Of a stretch of 64,000 nucleotides of DNA, positions 34,113-43,880 are shown one piece after another. Below the pieces are notes generated by a model. The model saw nothing but the letters and a program-made list of their open reading frames with translations, had not been told where the DNA came from and made no database searches. Both the position numbers and the translations under genes were made by a program. Location of the stretch: contig NZ_VTUC01000005.1 of NCBI RefSeq assembly GCF_008364555.1, forward strand, positions 1 to 64,000, written 5' to 3'. Origin of the DNA: Enterobacter vonholyi (lineage in GTDB: Bacteria; Pseudomonadota; Gammaproteobacteria; Enterobacterales; Enterobacteriaceae). Each line of letters starts with the position of its first letter. The stretch's first letter is position 1.

Positions 34113-34937
34113 TCAGAGCAAAAGGGGAAGCGTGGCGCTGGCTGTTTGCTGGCTAACGTCGCCGTAATGACCATCCAGCGCAATCATGGACGTGGTCAGC
34201 AGCTCGACCAGCAGCATAACCCCAACCTTAGCATTGAGTGCGCCAGCGCTTAGGGGACCCTCTGGTTTGGCCGCAACCAGCAGCATGTCGCTCAGGGATG
34301 CCAGCGGGCTGCGGGGCGTATTGCTGAGTGCCAGAACCTTAACGCCGCGCTTGCGGGCAAGCTTCACCACGTGGAGTAAATCCCGCGTTGAACCCGAACT
34401 GGAGATAGCCACGACCAGGGTCTCTTTTGAAAGCGTTGTCGCATTCATGGCCGCGCGGTGCATATCGCTGAACAGCTGCGCGGGTTTGCCCAACCGCAAC
34501 AGCTTGTAGTGCAGATACTCCCCGAGGATCGCGCTGGCCGCAACGCCATAAATCTGCACGGACTGCGCCTGGTGCAGCGCCAGTGCGGCCTTTTCAAGCA
34601 GCGTGCGGTCAAGGAGCCGGGCGGTATCCTGCAAAGCTTGCACCGACTCATCCACGACGTTATCAATCTCATCGCCCGCCTGACGCGCGGGCTGGCCCTG
34701 CTGAATATCCAGCGCAAGCGCCATTTTAAATTCGTTATAGCCCTTGCAGCCCAGCGTCCGGCAAAGACGCGTGACGCTGGCCTCGCTGGTGTGGCTCTCG
34801 CGCGCCAGCTCGGTGATCGTCAGGTAGAGCACCCGGGCAGGATCGCTGAGGACAAACTCGCCGAGTTTTTGTTGTGTTGGGCTGTACCCGGAAGCCTCCT
34901 GGCGTAGCTTCAGCAGCAGGTTTTCATGGTCTGACAT
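34113..34937 (-). CDS. RpiR/MurR-family transcriptional regulator with SIS domain
   Basis: A 274-residue regulator. The N-terminal HTH_6 domain (ITELARESHTSEASVTRLCRT, residues about 41-61) precedes a sugar-isomerase SIS domain at about 130-250 (VAISSSGSTRDLLHVV binds phosphosugars). Such proteins sense a phosphorylated amino sugar or hexose and usually repress a linked catabolic operon. Divergent from the PTS-nanE operon with 165 bp between, so those are its likely targets; ManNAc-6-phosphate is a plausible effector (inference from nanE). Confidence 0.88.
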   Translation of the reverse strand: MSDHENLLLKLRQEASGYSPTQQKLGEFVLSDPARVLYLTITELARESHTSEASVTRLCRTLGCKGYNEFKMALALDIQQGQPARQAGDEIDNVVDESVQALQDTARLLDRTLLEKAALALHQAQSVQIYGVAASAILGEYLHYKLLRLGKPAQLFSDMHRAAMNATTLSKETLVVAISSSGSTRDLLHVVKLARKRGVKVLALSNTPRSPLASLSDMLLVAAKPEGPLSAGALNAKVGVMLLVELLTTSMIALDGHYGDVSQQTASATLPLLL

Positions 34938-35004
34938 GCTCGATCCTTAATGCGTTTCTCTGCGACTAGTGTGGCGGAAAGCGGGGGAAAGATGCCAGTC
35001 ATTT

Positions 35005-35079
35005 TGAAAAAGTATGATCGTCGTCCTGGTTTGTGATGATAATTTTCACTATTAAATATTTATATGGTAAAAATTTTCA
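35005..35079. promoter_or_regulatory. candidate RpiR operator half-sites
   Basis: AATTTTCA occurs at 35041-35048 and again at 35072-35079, 31 bp apart (about three helical turns), with a TGAAAA at 35005-35010. TGAAAATTTTCA-like half-sites are typical of several RpiR-family regulators. The right copy lies about 20 bp before the PTS gene start, where binding would block transcription. Confidence 0.4.
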
Positions 35080-35102
35080 TCGTTTAATGAGGGGATGAAA
35101 AA

Positions 35103-36662
35103 ATGATGCAAATATTAAGTGGGGCTTCTTCAGGGGGATGGTTTGAAAAAGCGCAGCGCTTTGGCAAATCCTTTATGTTGCCGATTGCCGTGCTGCCTGC
35201 GGCGGGTCTGCTGCTGGGGATAGGCGGCGCGCTATCGAATCCCAACACGCTGGCAGCCTATCCGTTTTTAGACGTGAGCTGGCTGCAGGCCATTTTCACC
35301 ATCATGAGCAGCGCAGGATCCATCGTGTTTGCGAACCTCTCGGTGCTGTTTGCCGTTGGGGTGGCCGTCGGGCTGGCAAAAAGCGATAAGGGCACGGCCG
35401 GGCTGGCGGCATTACTCGCGTTTCTGGTGATGAATGCCACCATCAACGCGCTGCTGATCCTCACCGGCAAACTGGCGCAGGAGAATCCGGGGGCCGTGGG
35501 GCAGGGCATGACGCTGGGTATTCAGACGCTGGAAACTGGCGTGTTTGGCGGCGTGGTGATTGGACTGGTGACCTGCGCGCTCCATCATCGTTTTAACAAG
35601 ATTGCGCTTCCGCAGTTCCTGGGCTTTTTTGGCGGCTCGCGATTTGTCCCCATTATCAGCTCCCTGGCGGCGATACTCGTCGGTGCGCTCATGACCGTGG
35701 TCTGGCCGCATTTCCAGAAGCTGATTTTTGGTCTCGGCGGGCTGGTGGATGCTACGGGTTATCTGGGCACCCTGCTGTACGGCTTTATTCTCCGCATGCT
35801 GGGCCCGTTTGGTTTGCACCACATCTTCTATCTGCCTTTCTGGACTACCGCGCTTGGCGGGAGTGAAATCGTCAACGGACACCTCGTGGAAGGCACACAG
35901 CGGATCTTCTTTGCCCAGCTGGCCGACCCGAACACGCAGCATTTCTATGAGGGCACGTCACGCTTCATGTCCGGGCGCTTTATTACGATGATGTTTGGCC
36001 TGCTCGGGGCGTGCCTGGCGATGTACCACACGGCAAAACCCGAGAACAAAAAGCGCGTTGCCGGGCTGCTGCTCTCTGCGGCGTTAACCTCGTTCCTGAC
36101 GGGGATTACCGAGCCTATTGAGTTCTCCTTCCTGTTTATTGCGCCGGTGCTTTACGTCATTCATGCGCTGTTTGACGGGCTGGCGTTCATGCTCGCACAC
36201 ATGCTGCATATCACCATCGGGCAAACCTTCTCTGGCGGTTTCATCGACTTCGTGCTGTTCGGCATTTTGCAGGGGGAGGCCAAAACCAACTGGATGTTCG
36301 TTCCGCTGGTCGGCGTACCGTGGTTCTTCCTTTACTACTTAACCTTCCGCTATCTGATTAACCGTTTTGATTTCGCCACGCCGGGTCGGGAAAAGGAGGC
36401 GATGGCTGACGAGGTCAGCCTGCCGCAAAACGAACGCGCCGCTGCGGTGATCGCCGGATTAGGCGGAAAAGACAATCTGGAAGAGGTGGACTGCTGCGCC
36501 ACGCGTCTTCGCGTTACGGTCAAGGACGGCAGCAAAGTGAATGACTCGGCGCTGAAAGCCACCGGGGCGCGCGGCGTTATCGTGCGCGGCAACGGTGTTC
36601 AGGTCATCTATGGCCCGCACGTCACGATTATCAAAAACGAAGTGGAAGAGATCTTATCGTAA
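35103..36662 (+). CDS. PTS transporter EIICB of the glucose/N-acetylglucosamine superfamily
   Basis: A 519-residue permease. The EIIC membrane domain occupies roughly residues 15-425 with about ten hydrophobic segments and the sugar-binding motif [10 protein letters not shown] near 333-342. The EIIB domain follows from about 440, with the phospho-cysteine C465 in [12 protein letters not shown] (C464 is an extra adjacent cysteine). No EIIA domain is attached or encoded nearby, so phosphate would come from a general EIIA such as Crr. The linked nanE suggests N-acetylmannosamine or a related amino sugar as substrate. SD GAGGGG; an ATG one codon later is also possible. Confidence 0.88.
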   Translation: MMQILSGASSGGWFEKAQRFGKSFMLPIAVLPAAGLLLGIGGALSNPNTLAAYPFLDVSWLQAIFTIMSSAGSIVFANLSVLFAVGVAVGLAKSDKGTAGLAALLAFLVMNATINALLILTGKLAQENPGAVGQGMTLGIQTLETGVFGGVVIGLVTCALHHRFNKIALPQFLGFFGGSRFVPIISSLAAILVGALMTVVWPHFQKLIFGLGGLVDATGYLGTLLYGFILRMLGPFGLHHIFYLPFWTTALGGSEIVNGHLVEGTQRIFFAQLADPNTQHFYEGTSRFMSGRFITMMFGLLGACLAMYHTAKPENKKRVAGLLLSAALTSFLTGITEPIEFSFLFIAPVLYVIHALFDGLAFMLAHMLHITIGQTFSGGFIDFVLFGILQGEAKTNWMFVPLVGVPWFFLYYLTFRYLINRFDFATPGREKEAMADEVSLPQNERAAAVIAGLGGKDNLEEVDCCATRLRVTVKDGSKVNDSALKATGARGVIVRGNGVQVIYGPHVTIIKNEVEEILS

Positions 36663-37369
36663 TGAAAACTGTACTGGATACCCTGAAGGGAAAACTGGTC
36701 GTCTCCTGTCAGGCGCTGGAAAATGAACCGCTGCATAGCCCGTTTATTATGTCGCGAATGGCGCTGGCAGCGGCACAGGGCGGGGCCGCCGCAATTCGTG
36801 CCAACAGCGTGGTGGATATCGAGGCCATTAAGCAGCAGGTCTCTTTGCCTGTTATCGGCATCATCAAACGGGATTACCCGGAAAGCGAGGTATTTATCAC
36901 CGCGACAATGAAAGAGGTGGATGAGCTCATGGCCGTCTCTCCGGAAATCATTGCGCTTGATGCGACGGCGCGGGAGCGTCCCGGCGGAGAATCTCTGGAA
37001 ACGCTGGTCACGCGCATACGCTCACGTTACTCCTCAGTATTGCTGATGGCGGATATTTCAACGGTCGAAGAGGCAGTGACGGCGCAGGCGCTGGGCTTTG
37101 ACTGCGTCGGCACCACGCTTTATGGCTATACGGCGGAAACGGTGGGCCATTCGCTTCCTGAGAACGACTGCGCGTTCCTGAAGGCCGTGCTGGCTGCCGT
37201 AACGGTCCCCGTAATTGCCGAAGGCAACGTGGATACGCCTGAACGCGCGGCCAGATGCCTGGCGCTAGGGGCGCATACGGTCGTTGTCGGCGGTGCGATC
37301 ACCCGCCCACAGCAAATTACCGAGCGCTTTATGGCGGCGATTGGCGCGCAAAGCACCGATGGAGCATGA
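36662..37369 (+). CDS. nanE: putative N-acetylmannosamine-6-phosphate 2-epimerase
   Basis: A 235-residue TIM-barrel epimerase that converts ManNAc-6-P to GlcNAc-6-P. NanE landmarks are [14 protein letters not shown], the catalytic lysine K69 in [16 protein letters not shown] and [11 protein letters not shown]. Its ATG overlaps the PTS stop by one base (TAATG), so the two are translationally coupled. There is no sialic-acid lyase (nanA) or ManNAc kinase (nanK) in the window; a PTS delivers already phosphorylated sugar, so no kinase would be needed. A second nanE in a nan operon may exist elsewhere. Confidence 0.9.
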   Translation: MKTVLDTLKGKLVVSCQALENEPLHSPFIMSRMALAAAQGGAAAIRANSVVDIEAIKQQVSLPVIGIIKRDYPESEVFITATMKEVDELMAVSPEIIALDATARERPGGESLETLVTRIRSRYSSVLLMADISTVEEAVTAQALGFDCVGTTLYGYTAETVGHSLPENDCAFLKAVLAAVTVPVIAEGNVDTPERAARCLALGAHTVVVGGAITRPQQITERFMAAIGAQSTDGA

Positions 37370-37423
37370 CCATCCGGCGGGGATCTGCGATACTTATCGT
37401 TTATCCCCTTTACTGAGATGACT

Positions 37424-38095
37424 ATGCAGTACCCGATTAACGAGATGTTCCAGACCCTGCAAGGCGAGGGTTACTTTACCGGCGTTCCCGCTATTTTCAT
37501 TCGTTTACAGGGATGCCCGGTTGGCTGTGCCTGGTGTGATACCAAACATACGTGGGATAAGCTCGCAGATCGGGAAGTGTCGCTGTTTAGCATTCTGGCG
37601 AAAACCAAAGAGAGCGATAAGTGGGGCGCGGGCAGTTCAGAAGATCTGCTGGCCATTATTGGTCGTCAGGGCTGGACCGCGCGTCACGTGGTGATCACCG
37701 GCGGTGAACCCTGCATCCACGATCTGACGCCGCTGACCGAGCTGCTCGAAAAGAACGGCTACAGCTGCCAGATTGAAACCAGCGGCACCCATGAAGTGCG
37801 CTGCTCGCACACGACCTGGGTGACGGTATCGCCAAAAGTGAATATGCGCGGCGGGTATGACGTGCTGTCTCAGGCGCTGGAACGCGCGGATGAGATTAAG
37901 CATCCTGTAGGGCGCGTGCGTGATATCGAAGCGCTGGATGAACTGCTGGCCACGCTGACGGATGAAAAGCAGCGCGTCATTGCGCTACAGCCGATCAGCC
38001 AGAAAGACGACGCGACGCGCCTGTGCATCGATACCTGTATTGCGCGCAACTGGCGCCTGTCGATGCAGACGCACAAGTACCTGAATATTGCCTGA
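37424..38095 (+). CDS. queE: 7-carboxy-7-deazaguanine synthase
   Basis: A 223-residue radical-SAM enzyme that contracts CPH4 to CDG in preQ0 synthesis. The 4Fe-4S cysteines lie in GCPVGCAWCDTKHTW (CxxxCxxC-like), and VVITGGEPCIHDL is the GGE motif for SAM. In E. coli it also binds QseE-type sensor partners under stress. The start at 37424 (MQYPINEMFQTLQGEG) is taken over an ATG two codons upstream by family match. 54 bp after nanE but functionally unrelated to it. Confidence 0.96.
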   Translation: MQYPINEMFQTLQGEGYFTGVPAIFIRLQGCPVGCAWCDTKHTWDKLADREVSLFSILAKTKESDKWGAGSSEDLLAIIGRQGWTARHVVITGGEPCIHDLTPLTELLEKNGYSCQIETSGTHEVRCSHTTWVTVSPKVNMRGGYDVLSQALERADEIKHPVGRVRDIEALDELLATLTDEKQRVIALQPISQKDDATRLCIDTCIARNWRLSMQTHKYLNIA

Positions 38096-38100
38096 CCCTT

Positions 38101-38128
38101 TCGTGGCCCCGCCTATCGCGGGGCACGA
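38101..38128. terminator. stem-loop between queE and the convergent MFS gene
   Basis: Stem GCCCCGC/GCGGGGC (38106-38112 and 38118-38124) extended by TCGT/ACGA. It overlaps the MFS gene stop. No strong T run on either strand, so termination is only likely. Confidence 0.5.
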
Positions 38129-39510
38129 CCTGAAGGGAGTAACGCCCAGGTCACTCCCACCGAAGCGAGACACATCGCGCTGTTGAAAAGGAGGGCATAC
38201 TGTGCGGCGCTGGCCATGCCCAGCGGCAGCAGCAGCGCATAGAGCGACGCGGTAACCGCGATCCCCATCGCTCCCCCCAGCGAGCTGCCCATTTTGTACA
38301 CCCCAGAGGCCACCCCGACTTTGTTTTCTGGCGCGTTCATCACCGCAGTATCCGTTGACGGCGTGGCGTAACATCCCAGCCCCAGACCAAATAAAATGTT
38401 ACTGAGAAAGACGGTGACGATGTAGATCTCCTTGCTTAAAAACGTGCAGGAGATGAGCGTGATGCCCGTTGCAGTCAGCAGCGGCCCGGTCATCATCGGC
38501 AGGCGCGCGCCGTAGCGCTGAAGCAGCTTTTCCCCCACCCGGATCATCGCCAGCACGGTAATCAGATATCCCAGCGTCATCATGCCGGTTTGCAGCGGCG
38601 ACAGACCTTGGCCCTGCTGCAGCCAGATGCTGGCGATCATCATGGTGCCAATGCAGCCGTTGAGCAAAAAGTTAGAGAATACCGAGGCGCTGTAGGCCCG
38701 GTTTTTAAACAGGGCAAAATCAATCAGCGCCGCGTCACCCTTGCGTCGCCCGGTGAGCACAAAGCAGGCCGCTGCCAGCGCGGCGCCCCCCAGCACCAGC
38801 AGCGACAGGCCGCTGCTCCAGCCCCAGCTGTGGCCTTTGCTGATAAACAGGTTCAGCAGCACCAGCATGCAGACAAAGCTCACCAGACCGCCAATATCCA
38901 GCTTATGGCGGCTCGCGCCGTCGCTTCGGCTTTCCGGCGTGCCACGGATCAGCAGCAGCGCTGCCGCTGCCACCAGCATGGAAAAAATGAAGATCCATCG
39001 CCAGCCGAGCGTGGTGGCGATGGCGCCGCCGACAAACGAGCTCAGCCCGCTGCCGCCCCATGAGCCGATGACCCAAAAGCTGATTGCCCGCTGGCGAGCG
39101 TTGCCTTGATACCAGGTTTTAATCAGCGCCAGAGTGGCGGGCATGATGCAGGCCGCTGACAGCCCCTGTATCGCTCTCCCCAGCAGAAACAGAACCGGCT
39201 CCCACGAGAAAAAAAGCAGGGCGCTGCCGATGATGCTCAGCGCGAGGCCAATATAGGTCATACGCACGCGGCCAAACTTATCGGCAAAGCCGCCGCAGGC
39301 AACGACAAAACAGCCGCTGAACAAGGCGCTAAGGCTGACCGCCAGCGTGAGGGTTTCAAGGGAGATAGCGAGGCTGTTTTTCATTGCCGGGACAACGTTA
39401 ATCACCGACTGCGCAAATAACCAGAAGGTCAGAACGCTCATCACAATACCGGCCAGCAGCCGATCGTTACCGGCGTAGGACGGTGTGCCTGTCAGGGGTA
39501 CGGTAATCAT
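38113..39510 (-). CDS. MFS transporter, DHA2 (14-TMS) drug:H+ antiporter type
   Basis: A 465-residue major-facilitator protein. About fourteen hydrophobic segments, motif A-like GGFADKFGRVRMTYIG near residue 75 and motif C-like GSWGGSGLSSFVGGAIATTLGW point to the DHA2 drug efflux family (QacA/SmvA/EmrB kin). Real substrate unknown. The next gene upstream on the same strand encodes an M20 hydrolase 27 bp away, so the two probably form an operon read leftwards from the promoter facing the AraC gene. An exporter or importer for the amidohydrolase's substrate or product is conceivable. Confidence 0.82.
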   Translation of the reverse strand: MITVPLTGTPSYAGNDRLLAGIVMSVLTFWLFAQSVINVVPAMKNSLAISLETLTLAVSLSALFSGCFVVACGGFADKFGRVRMTYIGLALSIIGSALLFFSWEPVLFLLGRAIQGLSAACIMPATLALIKTWYQGNARQRAISFWVIGSWGGSGLSSFVGGAIATTLGWRWIFIFSMLVAAAALLLIRGTPESRSDGASRHKLDIGGLVSFVCMLVLLNLFISKGHSWGWSSGLSLLVLGGAALAAACFVLTGRRKGDAALIDFALFKNRAYSASVFSNFLLNGCIGTMMIASIWLQQGQGLSPLQTGMMTLGYLITVLAMIRVGEKLLQRYGARLPMMTGPLLTATGITLISCTFLSKEIYIVTVFLSNILFGLGLGCYATPSTDTAVMNAPENKVGVASGVYKMGSSLGGAMGIAVTASLYALLLPLGMASAAQYALLFNSAMCLASVGVTWALLPSGRAPR

Positions 39511-39537
39511 CGTTCGGCCCTCCGGGGTTGGTGCGAA

Positions 39538-40707
39538 TCAGCGCAGATAGTGCTCGGTCAACGCACTCCAGAGTGCCGCGCCGGTAAGCAGAAGTTTGTC
39601 GTTAAAGTCGTAGCCTGGGTTATGCACCATGCAGCGGTCCGGCTCATCGCCAGCGCCGAGGGTGAAGTAACAGCCGTTGGGGTTTTTCTCGAGCATGAAC
39701 GCAAAATCTTCGCTTCCCATAAAGGCATTCACCGACGTGACGGCATCCTGACCGAACAGGTCGGTCGCCACCGTGCGCACCATGTCATTGGCCTGCGGGC
39801 TATTGCGCAGCACCGGGCTGCCGTTGACGTGACGGATCGTGGCCGTGGCGTTGAAGCTTTCAGCCTGTGCCACGGCAATGTCGTGGATTCGCTGCAGGAC
39901 GGTTTGACGCACCGCTTCGTCCAGCGTGCGCACGGTCAGCTTCATTAATACCTTATCGTTAATAATATTCGGGGCATGTCCCGCCTGGATGCTGCCCACG
40001 GTTACGACGACCGGCTGGAATGGGGTGATATTCCTCGACACAATCGACTGCAGGGCGAGGGTGATATGGCAGGCAACCAGCGTGGCATCAACGGTGTGTT
40101 CCGGAACGGCGCCGTGACCCCCTACGCCGTTCACTTCAATATGAACGGTGTCAGAGGAGGCCATCATGGCGCCATCGCGCAGGCCAATTTTCCCAAGCGG
40201 CTGGGAGGGCATGTTGTGCAGGCCAAAAATATGGTCGCAGGGGAATTGTTCAAACAGGCCATCTTCAACCATGACGCGCCCGCCATACAGCAGCTCTTCG
40301 GCTGGCTGAAAAATCAGATGCAGCGTGCCGCTAAAGTTGCGGCTTCGGGCCAGATACTCTGCGGCATAAAGCAGGGTAGTGGTGTGGCCATCGTGCCCGC
40401 AGCCGTGAAATTTACCTTCAACCGTGCTGCTCCACGTTTTGCCGCTATTTTCCTGCATCGGAAGCGCATCCATATCGGCGCGCAGGCCCAGACGTTTGCT
40501 GCCGTTTCCTACCTTCAGGGTGCCGACTACCCCGGTTTTGGCCATTCCCCGGTGGACCTCATAGCCCCACTGCTCCAGGAGTGACGCGACGCGGTCGCTG
40601 GTTTTGTGCTCCTCGAAGCCTGTTTCGGGATGTCGGTGAAACTCGCGGCGTAATTCAGTGAACTGAGCCTCGGAGCCTCGCAGCGCGTCAACAATTGGAT
40701 GTGTCAT
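39538..40707 (-). CDS. M20-family amidohydrolase (hippurate hydrolase / aminoacylase type)
   Basis: A 389-residue zinc/manganese metallopeptidase-fold hydrolase that would split an N-acyl or amide bond, as in hippurate or N-acetyl amino acids. Motifs: EFHRHPETGFEEHKT, MDALPMQE, GKFHGCGHDGHTTTLL with metal ligands, FQPAEE with the general-base glutamate, and the dimerisation domain. I set the start at 40707 (MTHPIVDALRG) because AAGGATAACAAAA precedes it and the family starts here. First gene of a two-gene operon with the MFS gene; divergent from the AraC regulator. Confidence 0.88.
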   Translation of the reverse strand: MTHPIVDALRGSEAQFTELRREFHRHPETGFEEHKTSDRVASLLEQWGYEVHRGMAKTGVVGTLKVGNGSKRLGLRADMDALPMQENSGKTWSSTVEGKFHGCGHDGHTTTLLYAAEYLARSRNFSGTLHLIFQPAEELLYGGRVMVEDGLFEQFPCDHIFGLHNMPSQPLGKIGLRDGAMMASSDTVHIEVNGVGGHGAVPEHTVDATLVACHITLALQSIVSRNITPFQPVVVTVGSIQAGHAPNIINDKVLMKLTVRTLDEAVRQTVLQRIHDIAVAQAESFNATATIRHVNGSPVLRNSPQANDMVRTVATDLFGQDAVTSVNAFMGSEDFAFMLEKNPNGCYFTLGAGDEPDRCMVHNPGYDFNDKLLLTGAALWSALTEHYLR

Positions 40708-40878
40708 TTTTGTTATCCTTTTCCTGCCAAATGGTGTTAGTTTCGAGTTTATGTCGATCGCATTGCCGGAAAATGTCCTTTTTTGTTGTAAATCGACGCC
40801 TTTTTTCTGATTGTTTTTCATACGATTCGGTTATGACAAAAAAGAGTGCGTCATTTTTTGTCTTCGTGGAGGGGGCGA

Positions 40879-43227
40879 ATGGAACATCGTGATAATGAGT
40901 TTGCGATAGCCGTTGAGGACATTCGCCTGTTCGCGCAGGATGAAGGCGATTTGCTGACGATACTGTGGGTGCTGGAAGGGCAAGCTGAACTGCAAACCGA
41001 GGCGGGACAAGAAAGGGTCCCGACAAATGGCCTTGTAGTGATAAACCGCCATCAGCGATGGAGGCTTATCAGCCAGAACGCGAATGTGACTCTGCGTGTC
41101 GTTCTATCCGGACGCTGGGTAATCCAGCTGTACAATGATTTTTTTGCCCATGATTACGCGGTTCCGGAGGAGTCAGGCGGGCGCTGGCCGCAGTGTGACG
41201 AGCTTCGGCACCTGCTGCGCCAGCTGCTGGTGGTGACGCTGGTCAACGATCCGCATCGCTACCGGCTGGAGGCGAATCGCTGGCTGAGCGAGATCCTGCT
41301 GCTGCTGATTGGTCGCTTTCAGCAGCCCGTCCGCCAGAAACCCCGGAACCAGCACCCCAACGTAAGCAAGCGCATCGCCCGTGTACTTGAGCGGATCGAC
41401 GCCAGCTACACCCGCCGCATTACGTTGGCCGAAATCGCAGAGAGTGAGTTCGTCTCAGAAGCGTGGCTCTCTCGTCTCTTTCGAAAAGAGACGGGAGCCA
41501 GTTTTATGCAGTACATCACTGCCCTGCGGCTGGAAAAAGCGGCTGACGCCCTGTGTCTCACCAGCCGCCCTCTGCATCAGATTGCGCTGGAGAACGGATT
41601 TGCCAGCACACGTATGATGACCGATAGTTTCCAGCGCTATCACAATATGTCTCCGGGTGAGTTTCGTAAGGCCGGGCGTCATCGTCCCCTTGCGTTCCGC
41701 CCGCGCACGACCGTGGATGAACAGCGTTTCCCTGTTGCGGTAGATACGTTATTTAGCCTGCTTAACGACGCTGAGACCCGCGGTTGGGAACCGTCGCCGC
41801 TAACCTACTCCCCGTGTCAGGAGCGGATACTGGATGTGCAGCAGCTTTATCCGCTCTCTTCCGCGCTGCGCCGCACGCGGCTGGTCATCACCCTGCGCGA
41901 GCTAGACGATTTGCTGCGAGAGGATGTTCGTCGGCATCTGGAGGCGCTACACGAGGCGATCCCGATTGAGGGCATTGATATCGCCGAACCTTTTCTCAGC
42001 AGCCGTCTGTTCGCTACGGGATGGGACGATCCCCAAATGGCGGGCTACGCCTGTTGGTATCATCTGCAGCAATTGTTTACCTGGGTGGCGAAAAAAGGCT
42101 GGACGGTCCTGCTGCACACGGGGGTCACTACCCGCTGCGATCTCCTGACGCGCTTTTTGCAGCTTTCGGTTAACCGATTTTTGCCCGACATTACCGCTGG
42201 CTGGCACGTCGTCATGCACTGGTCTCCCCAGGCAAACGCGGAAACCCAGGAGCACGCCTGGCGGGCGCAGCGGGCGGCGCTGAGGGCCTACCTTCCGCAG
42301 GCAAAATTGGGGGTGTGGCATCGCTTCTCCCCCGATGGTAGCGAGCTGAGCGGTGACGCGCTGTTCCGTTCTGACATTCTGGACGAGGCTGATTTCCTCG
42401 CATGTCCGGCAGATGCCAACGAGCTGCTCGATCTGGCGCAGCTGGATCCCGCGCATCTTTCCTCGTCTGAAAATTACCCGGTGCTAAAGGTCCGCCAGAT
42501 CCTCGCCGCCCTTCGCCAGCGGCAGCGGACGCTGCCGGTATGGTTACTCTCGTGGAATACTCTTACGGGGAATACGCGGGCGACCAACGGCTGGTTTTTT
42601 CGCGGTGCGCTGTTGATGCAGAATCTGCTCGGGCTTTCAGAACAGGTATGGCTGGCGGGATTCTGGCTTAATTCTGGTTTACAGGGGGAAGCGAGGGCGA
42701 ACAACACCCTCGATACATCAAGCCTTGCGCTTCAATATAATCACGGCCTTCCACGGCCCATCTATTGGGTACTCTGGCTGTGGCAGCGTCTGCGGGGAGA
42801 GGTGCTCGTTAACGACAAGAGCGTGCTGCTGCTCCGCCATCAGGGGCGATATCAGCTGCTGTTGCGTAACGTGGTGGTCTTCAATCCTCTGCTCTCCAGC
42901 GAGGAGGCTTTTATTCAGCGTTTTCGCCAGCAGTATCATCTTGAGCTGCGAGGAATGCGCGGTCACTGGCGCATAAAGAGACATTTGTTCGATCGGCACA
43001 ACGGTGCGCTCTACCCATTGCTTGAAGAAGTACACAGCGACAGCGGGCCTGATGAGGAGATGTGGCGCTGGATTGCGCACAAAGCGCGCCCAACGCTTTC
43101 CTTACGCGATGAACGGCTTTATGACGGCTGGCAAATTACAGAATCGCTGGAAAGTAACGCGCTTGTGCTCTATGAGTTCACGCCGCTAAAAGTGCGTGGG
43201 GAAGAGGAGAATCACTCCCCGCGATAG
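40879..43227 (+). CDS. AraC-family regulator with C-terminal GH39-like domain
   Basis: A 782-residue protein. Residues about 5-100 form a cupin-like sensor ([20 protein letters not shown]), about 165-265 the double-HTH AraC domain ([21 protein letters not shown], then [21 protein letters not shown]), and the remaining ~500 residues resemble a GH39-type beta-xylosidase barrel. The usual nucleophile motif TEWN appears as [10 protein letters not shown] and no convincing NE acid/base pair is visible, so the barrel may be a ligand-binding domain only. Start at 40879 follows GGAGGGGGCGA. Divergent from the M20-MFS operon, its probable target. The stop overlaps queD by 16 bp. Confidence 0.8.
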   Translation: MEHRDNEFAIAVEDIRLFAQDEGDLLTILWVLEGQAELQTEAGQERVPTNGLVVINRHQRWRLISQNANVTLRVVLSGRWVIQLYNDFFAHDYAVPEESGGRWPQCDELRHLLRQLLVVTLVNDPHRYRLEANRWLSEILLLLIGRFQQPVRQKPRNQHPNVSKRIARVLERIDASYTRRITLAEIAESEFVSEAWLSRLFRKETGASFMQYITALRLEKAADALCLTSRPLHQIALENGFASTRMMTDSFQRYHNMSPGEFRKAGRHRPLAFRPRTTVDEQRFPVAVDTLFSLLNDAETRGWEPSPLTYSPCQERILDVQQLYPLSSALRRTRLVITLRELDDLLREDVRRHLEALHEAIPIEGIDIAEPFLSSRLFATGWDDPQMAGYACWYHLQQLFTWVAKKGWTVLLHTGVTTRCDLLTRFLQLSVNRFLPDITAGWHVVMHWSPQANAETQEHAWRAQRAALRAYLPQAKLGVWHRFSPDGSELSGDALFRSDILDEADFLACPADANELLDLAQLDPAHLSSSENYPVLKVRQILAALRQRQRTLPVWLLSWNTLTGNTRATNGWFFRGALLMQNLLGLSEQVWLAGFWLNSGLQGEARANNTLDTSSLALQYNHGLPRPIYWVLWLWQRLRGEVLVNDKSVLLLRHQGRYQLLLRNVVVFNPLLSSEEAFIQRFRQQYHLELRGMRGHWRIKRHLFDRHNGALYPLLEEVHSDSGPDEEMWRWIAHKARPTLSLRDERLYDGWQITESLESNALVLYEFTPLKVRGEEENHSPR

Positions 43228-43574
43228 ATGCAGCCCGCGGTGCAGGTCTCTTTGATCATCACCGCGCTCAGCAGCGGTACCAGCGGCTTCATCTGATCCC
43301 AAATCCATTTTGCCAGCACTTCGCTGGTCGGGTTTTCAAGGCCCGGGATCTCATTCAGGTAGTAGTGATCCAGACGATCGTAGGTCGGCTTAAACGCCGC
43401 CTTCAGCTCGGCAAAATCCATGATCCAACCGGTATGCGGATCAACTTCACCGGTGATCTCAAGACGCACCATGAACGAATGCCCGTGCAGACGGCCACAT
43501 TTATGTCCTTCAGGGACATGCGGAAGGTGGTGGGCGGCTTCGAAGGTGAAATCTTTAAACAGTGTGGTGGACAT
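43212..43574 (-). CDS. queD: 6-carboxy-5,6,7,8-tetrahydropterin synthase
   Basis: A 120-residue PTPS-family enzyme forming CPH4 from dihydroneopterin triphosphate, the first committed step to queuosine. Zinc histidines are in [14 protein letters not shown] and [10 protein letters not shown], and the catalytic cysteine in GHKCGRLHG. Convergent with the AraC gene, whose last 16 bp overlap it. queE and queF, acting after it, are elsewhere in the window. Confidence 0.96.
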   Translation of the reverse strand: MSTTLFKDFTFEAAHHLPHVPEGHKCGRLHGHSFMVRLEITGEVDPHTGWIMDFAELKAAFKPTYDRLDHYYLNEIPGLENPTSEVLAKWIWDQMKPLVPLLSAVMIKETCTAGCIYRGE

Positions 43575-43880
43575 GATCGCTCTCAGTAATGCGGAAAAAA
43601 CCGCCGCATAGTACCGGAAAGCACAATTTTTAGCATTAACTAAAACGGCTCAATAGGTACTGAGCCGCTAAATGTCCAGTTTTTGTTAATTTTATTATTA
43701 TATTTCAATAGGTTAATTAATCGCTTTTACTGTTAAGAACGATAAGTAAAACAGGTTAGTCCATTTGGTTATTTATTATTTCCATCCCTTCTTTAATTGT
43801 TATTATCCTCGCCGTTAACCTTATCTTCAGTTTGGATTTATTCGCTTAAAGTCCGCTTGGCTACTGGAACATAACGACGC
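43575..43880. promoter_or_regulatory. cysJ-queD divergent control region
   Basis: About 306 bp, AT-rich between 43670 and 43850. It carries the queD promoter and the cysJIH promoter with its expected CysB-binding sites (known from E. coli/Salmonella). CysB sites are degenerate and I could not assign one with confidence. No small gene was recognised. Confidence 0.6.

Noticed and set aside
35103-36662. Calling the EIICB ptsG or malX
   Set aside because: The domain order fits the glucose superfamily, but the context (rpiR, nanE) and extra Cys next to the phospho-Cys do not support a specific glucose or maltose gene name.
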